Source: Deinococcus sp. QL22
GTDB taxonomy: Bacteria > Deinococcota > Deinococci > Deinococcales > Deinococcaceae
Direction: 5' to 3'
NCBI RefSeq assembly: GCF_023370075.1
Contig: NZ_CP097151.1
Location: forward strand, 1 to 64,000
DNA length: 64,000 nt
The position numbers were made by a program, and so were the translations under genes. The stretch's first letter is position 1. Every line of letters begins with the position of its first letter. Below the pieces are notes generated by a model. It saw only the letters and a list, made by a program, of their open reading frames with translations, made no database searches and was not told the origin of the DNA. Shown in pieces: positions 35,509 to 45,300 of the stretch.

Positions 35509-36225
35509 ATGCCTAAGACCAGAACCTACCTTGTGTCATCTAACCCCTTCGGAGTGGAGCCAGGTGTCTATGAAGCGGTTTACGACGAAAGCCTGCGCCT
35601 TACCTTCCGGTCTAACCCGAGGCTCTGCAAACGTGTGACGTCCACGAATGCAGAGGAATCAAAGGCGCGCCGCCTCACGCTACAGAAGGCCGCCGCCCTG
35701 GGGTACCGCTGTTGGTACTGTGGTCAGGCCATGAATCCGCTGACTATCGGCGCGCCTGAGAGCGTCGAGATCGAGCATCAGATCCCCAGATCAAGCGGCC
35801 GTTCAGAGGTAGAACGCTTGGAAAATATGGTCGCAGCGTGTCGGCGCTGTAACAACGGGGCTTATCCCGGCAAAGGGGAACAGGACGTTGAAGGGTTCCG
35901 TATGATTCTGGCCGACTACCACGAGGCCGGGAGGGTCGTATTTTTCGGCGAAGTGCTCCGTTGGGTGCGCGACCACGCTGCGCAGCTGCACCTGAATCTT
36001 CCGTTGACAGCACACGACGCTCAGAGAGCGCTCGGCTGGTACAGAGAAGGCTCCTGCGTCAAGCTTCACAGCTGGAACGACGACGCGGACTATCTGCAGG
36101 GCCTGTGCCTTGCTCTCCCCGCGGACGGCTTCCTGTTTCCACTGGGAGTCCCAGCTCAATACTGGAAACCGACGCAACGGACTTCTACCGAAGCCAATGC
36201 GCTGCCAAGGGCGAGAAGTGCGTGA
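35509..36225 (+). CDS. HNH endonuclease
   Basis: This 238-aa protein has a zinc-ribbon HNH nuclease: C68-WY-C71, then VEIEHQIPRS with H90, N106 in LENMVAACRRCNNG, and C111-RR-C114. HNH enzymes of this kind nick or cut DNA, in restriction, mobile elements or toxins. The part after about 125 is unassigned. The start ATG at 35509 has AGGGAG about eight bases upstream. It is 111 bp before the CHAT gene and on the same strand. HNH partners occur in defence systems such as Septu, but no PtuA ATPase is here, so this is not Septu. Confidence 0.82.
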   Translation: MPKTRTYLVSSNPFGVEPGVYEAVYDESLRLTFRSNPRLCKRVTSTNAEESKARRLTLQKAAALGYRCWYCGQAMNPLTIGAPESVEIEHQIPRSSGRSEVERLENMVAACRRCNNGAYPGKGEQDVEGFRMILADYHEAGRVVFFGEVLRWVRDHAAQLHLNLPLTAHDAQRALGWYREGSCVKLHSWNDDADYLQGLCLALPADGFLFPLGVPAQYWKPTQRTSTEANALPRARSA

Positions 36226-36336
36226 ATCGTTCCTCTCGCTTCCTTATTCTCCAGCGCTGCACATTCGCCAACACGACAGACCTCAATCCCCTAAGTTAGG
36301 CTACACGTCTCATTCCGCAGTATTTAAAGGAGTTCT

Positions 36337-39072
36337 ATGACCAATGATCCCCAAGCTTCTGCCTTATTCAGCCAGTTCCTCAACGTCACAGCGGATGGGC
36401 TGACTTCTGAAGCTATGGATAAGTTTCAAGCACAGCTGCACACACAATTCCCCAAGGCATTTGATCTCCACTTCATTTTGATTGAGCTGATCGCCTCGAA
36501 AGAAGATGACTCTGCAAACGAGCATCTCCCAATTTTACGCCGTGCTCTCCGTCGGCAGCATGCGCAGATGCATGGGCGTCCAAAAACGTATCTCGGGCAT
36601 GCACGTAGGCTTGGAATGCAATACATCCAAGACCGGGCTTTGCACCTCGCCGCTCCAGTATTGGAAGAGGTATCGAGTGTTTCACGCCATCACGCTCCTA
36701 GCGAGTGGTTATCTGACCTCGTCAACCTGGCCACATTGCAGAAGGAACTGCAGCATTTCGAGAAGTCCATCGCTACCCACCGGGAAGTTTTAGAACTTCT
36801 GGGTGGCGAGCGCGAAGCTACGCCTGTACACGCGAATGCCTGGCACAGCTTAGGTCAGGTGTACGGATCGTTGAAACAATACCCTCAAGCTGTTGAGAGC
36901 TATACCCAAGCTCTCAAGGTGTACCGCGCTTCACGCGCTGCTGAGAACAATGACATTGCGGATGTTTTGAACGACTTGGGAACCGTCTACCGTGACCAGG
37001 GCCGTCTGGCTGATGCATTCAGGGTTCACCGTGAAGGCCTTGACCTTCAGAAGGCCGCAGCCAGACCGAACCACGCCGCAATCGCTCTCAGCCTCAACAA
37101 CCTGGGAAACCTTCACTTCGACCGGGACGAACTCGACGAAGCTGAGGCTTTCTACCAGGAAGCCTTCCCGTTGGCACGTCGATACTCCACGGCGGCCGAT
37201 CAGGCGCTGGCCATTACCAACAATAATCTGGCGCAAGTAAGGTCTAGAAGAGGGGACACCGAGAAAGCAGTGCGGCTGATGGAAGAAGCAGTGCAGCTTC
37301 GCCGTATTTCCCACTCCTCTCACCACTCTGACCTAGCGGAGACGTTGCGCAACCTTGCCAATGCCTACTCCAAAGCCAGACAGTGGAATCAGGCAGTGAC
37401 TGTCGCCAGTGAAGCCTTCGACATAGAGATTGCCAATGAGCAATTTCCTGTCAGCAGTAAGCATCTGAACGCTGACGAGCGACGGGCAGAAAAAGGTCTT
37501 GAGCTTTTACTACATCTCATGTTCCCTCTGGTACAGGTGGGAGAGGCACGGGATTGGACGAATCAGGTGACTGCTCTCCTGACTTACAAGGGAAATGCGG
37601 AAATCGAGCAAGGACTTGCCAGCATTCTTCATGCTGCAGCCAGCGGTGAGCTCGAGGACATTCTTGAACGTCGTCAACACCTCCAAGGAGCCATCGCTCA
37701 GGCACGTTACGGCGAACAACGCAGCGACGGCGCAGTCGATCAATGGATGCAAGAACTTCAGAGCTTGGACCTTTCTCTCGAGAAGCACCCGGAAGCCCGC
37801 CGGTTGGCAGATGAATTGCGACTTCGGAAGATCCAACCAGCAAGTGTCACCGACGCCCTCCAGAGCGGCGAAGCACTGTTGAATTACCTTGTCGTCGGCG
37901 AGAAGTTGTTCGCTCAGATCCTGCATCAGGACGGAGAGCATCACTTCGTGTACTTTGATGCCACTGGCGTCAAAGAGTGGGTCGGGGAGCTGCAGCATAT
38001 TCTCCGCAGTCAGGCAAGCGAACAACTGTACCTTTCTCATCCAGAGTTACAGCGAGTGTTGCGGCATCTCTACGACGTTCTGCTGGCTCCGATGGAGCAG
38101 ATGCTGCGCCTCGGCACCAGACTCGACAGTCTCGTGATCAGCGGTGACAGTTACCTGTATGGCCTCCCCTGGGATCTGCTGCTGCGAGAGCACGAATCTG
38201 GCTCCGTCGCACTCATCGAACAGGTGAGCATCCGCCTGATTCCGACCCCCAGAGACCTCGTTCGCCTGCACCGTCTGGAGGAACTCCAAGCGGCCGAGCT
38301 CAGTTCAGCGCTCCTTCTCGGCGTGCAGACCTTTGAGACGGGGACTGATGAGAGCGGGGAAACCGGCGACCGGGCTGCAGAGCTCGACTTTCCAACCCGG
38401 GCTGGCCTGGGCGGACCAGGGAGCCTGGGGCTTCCCCGGTACCGAAATCTGGCGGGCACCCGGCTCGAGGTGGAACTGCTCACCGAAACCCTGCAGCAGC
38501 ACGGGCTGAAGGTTCAGGCACTCCTGAGCCCGCGAGCGACTGAACAAACGTTGCTTCATCTCTCCCCCGCCCCTTCCGTGCTTCACTTCGCCACACATTC
38601 CGACGTGTGGACTCCAGAAACAGCGCAGGCCCATTACGTCACCTCGGCTGCAGTCAATGACGTACGGCTGAACCCGGCGCACCCATTCTCGAGAGCAGTC
38701 GTAATTCTCGACGGGTATAACGGGAAGTCGTTCCGAGGTGTACTGCGCGGTTGGGAACTGGCCAGTCTTCACCTCTCCGGGACTCAGATGGTCATGTTTT
38801 CCTCGTGTGACTCCGGCCTCGGTGATATGACCGCTGGTCGCAGTGTCGCCGGGTTATCCCAGGCTGCCTTCCTGGCTGGCGCCAGGAGGACAATTACGAC
38901 GCTTTGGCCTGTCTCGGATGCCGAAGCACCTCAATGGATAGCGGATCTTTACCAGCGTCGGCTTGAGGGAGCCTCGTGGCAAGAGGCAGTACGGTCGAGT
39001 AAGTTGACGATGTTGGAGGATGAGCACCCTCTGGGATCGTGGGCTCCGTTCGTCCTGAACGGTTTGGCTTGA
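36337..39072 (+). CDS. TPR-CHAT caspase-like protease
   Basis: This 911-aa protein has tetratricopeptide repeats at about residues 100-400 (for example NAWHSLGQVYGSLKQYPQAV and IALSLNNLGNLHFDRDELDE) and a CHAT domain at about 510-911. The caspase-type dyad is visible: H754 in LHFATHSD and C824 in FSSCDSGLGDMTAG, with the family's TLWPVSD near the end. TPR-CHAT proteases such as the Craspase subunit cut protein targets once activated; others act in gasdermin or abortive defence. AAGGAG lies five bases before the ATG. The nearest candidate partner is the unknown 260-aa gene 177 bp downstream; no Cas7-11 gene is present in this window. Confidence 0.9.
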   Translation: MTNDPQASALFSQFLNVTADGLTSEAMDKFQAQLHTQFPKAFDLHFILIELIASKEDDSANEHLPILRRALRRQHAQMHGRPKTYLGHARRLGMQYIQDRALHLAAPVLEEVSSVSRHHAPSEWLSDLVNLATLQKELQHFEKSIATHREVLELLGGEREATPVHANAWHSLGQVYGSLKQYPQAVESYTQALKVYRASRAAENNDIADVLNDLGTVYRDQGRLADAFRVHREGLDLQKAAARPNHAAIALSLNNLGNLHFDRDELDEAEAFYQEAFPLARRYSTAADQALAITNNNLAQVRSRRGDTEKAVRLMEEAVQLRRISHSSHHSDLAETLRNLANAYSKARQWNQAVTVASEAFDIEIANEQFPVSSKHLNADERRAEKGLELLLHLMFPLVQVGEARDWTNQVTALLTYKGNAEIEQGLASILHAAASGELEDILERRQHLQGAIAQARYGEQRSDGAVDQWMQELQSLDLSLEKHPEARRLADELRLRKIQPASVTDALQSGEALLNYLVVGEKLFAQILHQDGEHHFVYFDATGVKEWVGELQHILRSQASEQLYLSHPELQRVLRHLYDVLLAPMEQMLRLGTRLDSLVISGDSYLYGLPWDLLLREHESGSVALIEQVSIRLIPTPRDLVRLHRLEELQAAELSSALLLGVQTFETGTDESGETGDRAAELDFPTRAGLGGPGSLGLPRYRNLAGTRLEVELLTETLQQHGLKVQALLSPRATEQTLLHLSPAPSVLHFATHSDVWTPETAQAHYVTSAAVNDVRLNPAHPFSRAVVILDGYNGKSFRGVLRGWELASLHLSGTQMVMFSSCDSGLGDMTAGRSVAGLSQAAFLAGARRTITTLWPVSDAEAPQWIADLYQRRLEGASWQEAVRSSKLTMLEDEHPLGSWAPFVLNGLA

Positions 39073-39249
39073 AAGCACTTGACGTGACGCAGTCAACACG
39101 GTAGCTCCTCTTCAGGCGAGCCGGGAACGTCTTTAGGGGCGATGGAGGGCAGTTCTCGGATACCTGCCATCGGCAAGTTGTTGGCGCGATGGGGTGACCT
39201 AATGAGGTCATGCAATGAAATAAAACTAAAACGTCCTCTTGGGAGCCAA

Positions 39250-40032
39250 ATGGATAAGAAAAATAGGCACAGGAAATTTCAGCCATTTCAATCAGATCAA
39301 TTTCAAAAATCTATAGAGAACTACCCACGTTCCACGAGAACAACCCCGGACTACAGCTCAATCCGGGCAACCGCCATTGATATCGGTTTAGCTTGGGAAG
39401 AAAGAGATGGTGGTGTACCGATATGTGTGTTCGCCCCAGACACTCGAATGCCATTAAAGGACAACTGGGAACGTGGCCCGTGGCAGGATATGCACCGCAA
39501 AGTGCTGCACGCTGTTGAGGTCTGTGAACAGTGCCAGTTCGACCTGGGCGCCTTACTAGAATCGTCTCCCTGGGGCCCAGGCGAAACGATCATAAGTCTC
39601 CAAGATCTTGCCACACACTCATCGTCGCAAGGACGGTTGGCTCAGCGCGTCGTTTCGACGTTGCTGGCTCCTCCGGCGGAAACCGGCGAGGAATTAACTG
39701 GCCCTGAACGGCTCTACCAGCAAGCGGCCTTTGATCTGCTGTGGGGACTGGCTGTCGAGGCGTGGGGAACCCAATCACAGTACTTACGTCGTCCCGGCCT
39801 TATAGGAGGGAGCACAATAAAGGTGGGGAGAAGCTCTCAAGTTCACCTGATTGATGACGGTATACGAGTGTATTACGGACGGCCTAGAGACCCAGAAGAC
39901 GATTACACCTCCAGCTTACGGATCCTGTTTCCCGTGGATCGCCGTTTACTCCCCAGCCTCGATACATGGCGGGAGAATTTGCCAATTACTGGCAAAGAAG
40001 AGCCTGACATACACTGGGAGTCCGACTATTGA
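39250..40032 (+). CDS. Hypothetical protein, 260 aa, next to CHAT protease
   Basis: I recognise no family. I start at the ATG at 39250 with GGGAG six bases upstream, since the 36 codons before it lack conserved character. The first about 45 residues are basic and look unstructured (KKNRHRKFQPFQSDQFQKSI); the middle has a cysteine pair in VEVCEQCQFDLG; the C-terminus is acidic and ends in DY. There is no gasdermin-like hydrophobic N-terminal beta region that I can see. Position after a CHAT protease makes it a candidate substrate or effector, but only by association. The gene is slightly richer in A and T at its 5' end than its neighbours. Confidence 0.55.
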   Translation: MDKKNRHRKFQPFQSDQFQKSIENYPRSTRTTPDYSSIRATAIDIGLAWEERDGGVPICVFAPDTRMPLKDNWERGPWQDMHRKVLHAVEVCEQCQFDLGALLESSPWGPGETIISLQDLATHSSSQGRLAQRVVSTLLAPPAETGEELTGPERLYQQAAFDLLWGLAVEAWGTQSQYLRRPGLIGGSTIKVGRSSQVHLIDDGIRVYYGRPRDPEDDYTSSLRILFPVDRRLLPSLDTWRENLPITGKEEPDIHWESDY

Positions 40033-40576
40033 CAACGCTGTCCTCCGACGGTCGCGTTGTCTTGACTTGGCCTGCGGCAGACGGACTGCAGGGGTAGCCT
40101 CAAGTTCGAGCCATCCCTGCTGCGACCGTAGACCACGTCTGGAACGCTCGATTCTGATTGTTTCTTCTGATCGTGGCAGGAATGATGATGGAGATTCTCA
40201 ATTCGAGCGTGCAGTTCCAGAAATTTTTGCCCTCGTTTTCTTCGCGTGAGCCCCTGCTACTGTCGCTCTTGACGCCGTGTAGAGCGGTGGGACTGTAGGG
40301 TCATAGTGTTACAGCGCGCTGTACAGGTTACCTGTTGGTGATCGACGGATGCCAGGCTCGGGCACGGAACAATGAGGCCGACGCGCTCTACTGCGAGGGG
40401 CAGGTACCACCGGGCACGGACGTCATCTAACTCCTGTGGAACATCTCCTGCAAAATCACTTGCAGGAAGCCTGCCTGGTTCTGCGGGAGGCCCTGCAGAT
40501 GACGGAGGAACTCGGTGCACGTGGACGGGAATCCATCTTGCTAGCCCTGCTGAGCCGTCTCCATCCAAGCGTCTGC

Positions 40577-40865
40577 TTAGGAAAGCCTGTGTGCCGCTTC
40601 GGTCTCGCGGTGCCGATCAACGAGGGTACCCTGCACGAAGCCATTCCCGTCGGCCACGCGCCGTCTGGACGCCGACCACACCCGCACAGACCTTGTCCAA
40701 GTCCCACCGGGAGCAGGGGGCAGGATTCCCGGTGGCGCAGGTCTTCTGCGAAGAGGGGTTCGAAGTTGATATGCCAGATTCGCGCCAGGCTTCATGACTG
40801 ACCTCAATACCGCGCGGGTGCAGCAACTTCTCGACCATCTTGGGCGCTCAGTGGAAACGGTGGCG
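40577..40865 (-). pseudogene. IS6-family transposase relic
   Basis: Pieces of an IS6 (IS26-like) DDE transposase are spread over three minus-strand frames. In order they read KMVEKLLHPRGIEVSHEAW, then FEPLFAEDLRHRE, then SRWDLDKV (the place of the W-H-L-D-E segment with the first catalytic Asp), then VADGNGFVQGTLVDRHRETE. Each matches a consecutive part of the IS6 core. At least three frameshifts and an in-frame stop (about 40850) make it non-functional. The rest of the element and its terminal repeats were not found. Confidence 0.65.
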
Positions 40866-40941
40866 GGAGGGCTCGAAGTCGGTCACGGCGGGTCAGACTC
40901 CCCTGACCCAGTTGAGGCGACACGATCCAGAACCGTCCTGA

Positions 40942-41455
40942 TTACGGCAGGCGGGTCATCATCTCGGCGAAGAACCCGACGCTCTGGTCCCCGGGCGTGC
41001 CGATCACCAGACCGCGGTCGAGCATGGTGTTGAACTCTTCGCAACTCGTTTCGGCAATCAAGGTGCAGCTGTGGCAGGCAGCGAGGTTCAGGCTGTTCGG
41101 ACCCTGCAGGCACTCCATGCACACCGGATCGTTGCTGCACCAACGGGCGTTCTGCAGCGCATTGAGCAGCGTGCGCTCGAAGCGTTCAGGTTCACCCTGG
41201 CGCACCAGGCCGCCCAGGGAGCCGTCGCTGTCACCACTGGCGGTGTAGATCAGTAGGCCGGACGAGACGCTCCAGCTCATCGGAGAGGCGCTCGCCCTGC
41301 CTGACCTTCCAGAGCGCTGGCACCGCTTCCTGGCCATTACGCGGGTCAACACGCTTCATATGTACAGCCGCCACGATCAGGCCCCGACAGACCTCTGGTC
41401 CATAGCTTGCGCTGCATGGCTTCCAGGCCGCTGATCCACAGGCGGGCGGCCTCAT
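40942..41455 (-). pseudogene. DUF1998 (DrmB/MrfB-like) C-terminal relic
   Basis: The stretch from about 41270 to 40942 has the zinc-binding end of DUF1998 proteins: SDGSLGGLVRQGEPERFE, ARWCSNDPVCMEC, then LNLAACHSCTLIAETSCEEF and an LDRGLVIG motif. Just upstream, in another frame (41231-41380), a related stretch (NGQEAVPALWKVRQGERLSD) precedes it, so there is a frameshift near 41270, and yet another frame carries a protein-like stretch up to about 41600. DUF1998 is the end of DISARM DrmB and of MrfB-type helicase partners. No intact drmA or drmC lies nearby. This is the wreck of an older defence gene. Confidence 0.65.
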
Positions 41456-41587
41456 TGTTGGACTGGGCTTCTTTTTTCTCTTCTCCTCTCAGGTCACCCT
41501 CTAGCGCGGCGTCGGGCTTCTCGCGGTAACAGTGGTGGGCTTCATCTGCAGAGCGTTCGTGAAGAGGCTCAAACGCGCTAGACAGAG

Positions 41588-42169
41588 GTGCAACGCCAGC
41601 AGGTCAGCATACAGACCGTAGAGCAGGCTCTTGAAACGCTCCGTGCAGGCATGGCGAGACGCCAAGACGAGTTGCAGCGGCGGCAGACCGACACGCCTAC
41701 GCTGGTTCATGACTTACAGGCAGTGGTTCAAACGCACCGCCTACAGCAAGGCGAACTGATGGCGCCGAAAGAAGCGCGTTGGGGAAGTGACGCTGCCAAG
41801 CTCAGGGAAGAACTCAAAGACCCACTCGCTCAACTCCAAGTTGAGGTACGGCGGCAAGGAGCTGCACAGCTCACCTTCAGTCATGATTTGCAAGCTCAAG
41901 AACAACGGCTACAACGATTCTTCGAAGCAGGGTTGACCTTGTCGCAAGGGCGCCACGAGCAAGACACTGCCCGCCTTCAGAACGAACTGGAGACGGTTCG
42001 AAAAGATTTGGAGCAGCTGCTGACGTCGTCCAAACAGCACTTCACCGATCAAGCGGCCGCCCTGGGGGCAGTGGAAAAACAGGCCCACGCCACCGACCAC
42101 GGCCTGCAGCGCTTCCTGACTTGGTTTTCAGAGGCAGGGGCCATGATCCGGATGCGGGGCAAACCATGA
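41588..42169 (+). CDS. Coiled-coil protein, possibly 5' truncated
   Basis: This 193-aa frame is highly alpha-helical, rich in Q, E, L and R with heptad-like spacing (ETLRAGMARRQDELQRRQ, later QNELETVRKDLEQLL). It reads like a real coiled coil, but the GTG at 41588 has no ribosome site and an in-frame stop lies three codons before it, so the natural start may be lost. It precedes the dual-GHKL gene by 187 bp on the same strand. No function can be named. Confidence 0.4.
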   Translation: MQRQQVSIQTVEQALETLRAGMARRQDELQRRQTDTPTLVHDLQAVVQTHRLQQGELMAPKEARWGSDAAKLREELKDPLAQLQVEVRRQGAAQLTFSHDLQAQEQRLQRFFEAGLTLSQGRHEQDTARLQNELETVRKDLEQLLTSSKQHFTDQAAALGAVEKQAHATDHGLQRFLTWFSEAGAMIRMRGKP

Positions 42170-42356
42170 GGTCTGTGCCAACTCCATATCAACGAAATAT
42201 AGACAGGCTTAGGCCGGTCTTGACCTAAGACTCTCAGAGTCACCTATTTTCGCCTTCTGATCCCGCAGACCCGTGATATTCATAAGTCTCACCATCAACG
42301 TCATAACAGAGTCGTGAGGCACACTGCCGGGGCGACGCTGTGGCAGGAGCAGAGCC

Positions 42357-45300
42357 TTGGCAGGATTTATCCGCAGCAATCTGACCGATATCAAATTCCT
42401 CCGCAACCTGTTCAATTCTGAAACCAATGATCTGCTGGTTTTGAAGGAGATCATTCAGAACGCCGATGACAGCAAAGCCAATTTTGTCGTCATCGGTTGC
42501 ACCGAAGGCATCGCTGACGCCGAGCATCCCCTCCTGCGGGCACCGGCCCTCTTCGCAGTCAATGACGGCCCGCTGAGCCAGGAGGACGCTAAAGCCATCA
42601 TCAGTCTGGGGCTCAGTACCAAAGGCGGCGATGCCAGTACTGTCGGCAAGTTTGGTCTGGGACTCAAAAGCGTGTTTTACCTCTCTGAGGCACTGTTCTT
42701 TCTGGACGCACGGGTGCCACCAGAAGACGTCTGGCCCCACGCCCATTTCGACATTCTTTCGCCGTGGTTGGGCGGTGAGAATCCGTTCCGGCCTGAATGG
42801 GCGGCGTTTGGCGCGGCAGACAGAACCCGCATCCTGGCTCGACTCCAGCAGCTCAGCTTGCCGGACGGCTTCGTAATCTGGGTGCCGCTGCGGCGCAAAT
42901 TGGATTGTCAGGTCGCTGGCAATGAGCGCTTGGCCCCGATCATTCCGAACTACCCAGGAGACGAGCCTTTTCACATCACGCCAGACACCGTGCGGGATGT
43001 AGGGGCCTTGTTGCCCATGATGGGCCACGTGCAGCGCATCAGCCTCAAGCCGCGCCCAGCCGCGACCACGCCACTGATGAAGTTTGAACGCTTGGGCAGC
43101 ACACGGACGGCCAAGTTCAAGCAGCAGGCCTTTGAACGGAGCTTTAGCGGATTCATTCAGAAAGATCAGGCCGAGGCCGCGGTGTACCTCGGTACAGAAG
43201 TGCTGATGGAGGATCCTGCCCTCATTGCCCTCAATACCAGCGAGTATTGGCCGACGACCGAAGTCACGACGCCGTTCGGAGACGTGCAGGAGAAAGATCC
43301 TTCGGTGCCCCACGGCGCCGCCCTCTGGCAGCGGATCACGGGTAAACCAGGCACTACAGCAGAGTTGCGAGGACAGTGGTCGGTCTTTTTGCCGGTCGAG
43401 CAGGCTTTTGAGCCTCAAGTCCTCGAAGGCCCGGACTCGTACACCCTGACCCTACACGGCTACTTTTTTCTGAAACCCGACCGCAAATCGGTGTACACCT
43501 GGACGAGTGGCCTACTGGGAGAACAGCCCGATAGTGAAGAGCGCATGCGGCAGCACTGGAACGGCCAACTGGCCACCAAAGCCACCCTGCCTTTTGTTCT
43601 AGACGGGCTCTCCAAAATCACGCTGGATGTGGCCGACAGGTGGGTTGGTGAGTTGACTGCCCGGCTTAGGAATTCACCGCTGGGTCAAGACCACCTCGAA
43701 GCGCTTACCTCCAAACACCAGTGGGCCCGCATCTGGCAAGAAGGTGCGTTTCGTTGGACGCTGGTGAACCCGCAGGTGAGGTTCTTACCCCTGCCCGATG
43801 AACCTGATCTGCTTGCTTGGCTGCCCAGTCTTCCGGAGCTGGCCCAAGAGTATGCCCTGCGGGATGACAGCAGTGCCAATTTTATCCGCCGGGAAAACCG
43901 GCTTCGGTGGCCGTTGGAGCTCACCAAGCAGCTGTTTGAGCAGCTGAATTTCACCGCGTTGCTGGAGCAGCCGGCCCAAATGCGCCTGCTGGGAACCCTG
44001 CTGCCCCATCTCCCCAGGCATGATCTCACCGCAGACCTCCTCCTGCACCTGCGCGCCGCGTTTCACACGGCCACTCCAGCCCTCCTCATTCGCCACAAGA
44101 GTGAGGTGGCCAACCTGTTGTTGGCTCTCCTGCCCTCCAGAACCATCAACCTTCCCGCTGAAGGCCTATCGCCCGACTTGGTTCAGCGTCTGATGCAGGC
44201 CCGGGTGAGTGTCTTGCTCGTTCCGAATGGATACGCGGCCCAACCCGATCCCAAACGATTGACAGGCACAGACGCTCAAGTGCTACTGGACTGTATTCGG
44301 GACGCCGAAGATATTGCGCCGGTCTTGCGCTTTTTGTCGCGCCAGATGCAAGATCCCGCGACTCTCGAGCAACTGACCGAAGACCGGCCCTTATTGCCGA
44401 CGCTGCTGGGTTCAGCAGGAACCGGACCGTGGCTCACGCCTCGACAAGCCAAAGTTTACGCCGAGCAGGCCCGCATCTTCCGGCAACAGCGGGATGACGC
44501 CGCCCTGCTCAGTCACCTGCAAGACGTTCTTGGGGACGAGCCGTTGTATTTGGTCGAAAGCCGCGTAGTAGACGCCTTAGAGTTGGAAAGCATTCCCAGG
44601 TTATCTACGGCCGCCGCTCTGCTGACCGTACGGCAAGCCAAAACTTTAGGCCCGGTGTCCTCCAGGCTGGCTCTGCTGCAGCGCTTGATGGAAGCGTCGA
44701 CGACCATCACCGACCGGGTAGAAAACCGCGAGGTGTTACGGCTCCTGCTGCATGGAGAGGTCTCGCATACCAGTGATTTGGATACACCGCTGCTGATCGG
44801 CGACGGCAAGAAGGATGTCTGGTGGCGGGTCGCGTCCCTGACCAGCGCGTATTCCCCGCTCGGATGGTCGGTGGTCACCGAGCGTGTGGATTTCTTAACG
44901 CCCCGCAGCATGGCCCAGTTGCGGGTGGTGCGGAGCGACGCCTCGAGTTTGACCACCCTGCTTGCGGCGGCGCCGCACACCTTTCCGGGGAGTGTCCTGA
45001 CAGCTGATGAGCGGCGACAAGTGATCTTGGAACTGGACGACTCACTCCTCAAACAGCTGCCCGTGTTTGAAACCCAGACCCGGCAACTGATTTCCATTTC
45101 GCCGGGTGTGCATGTTGCGGGTGGATTTTCGGTCAGTGAAGCGCTTGAGCAGTGGGTCACCCTGCTAGCCTTGCCCGAAGATGACCACGTGCTGCGGCGG
45201 CGCCTTGAGAGACTGGCCCCGCCCCTGAGTCCAGTGCATGTCTGGGAGTACCTTCAGAACGAGCCGCAGCCCTGGGAACACTGGCAGGCCCTCGGTGAAG

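Noticed and set aside
35509..39072. Septu or Craspase assignment for the HNH-CHAT locus
   Set aside because: No PtuA-type ATPase and no Cas7-11 or CRISPR array is present in this window.
42240..43418. 392-aa minus-strand frame opposite the GHKL gene, and 281 aa at 48729-49574
   Set aside because: Antisense shadows of the intact dual-GHKL protein, with no recognisable motif.
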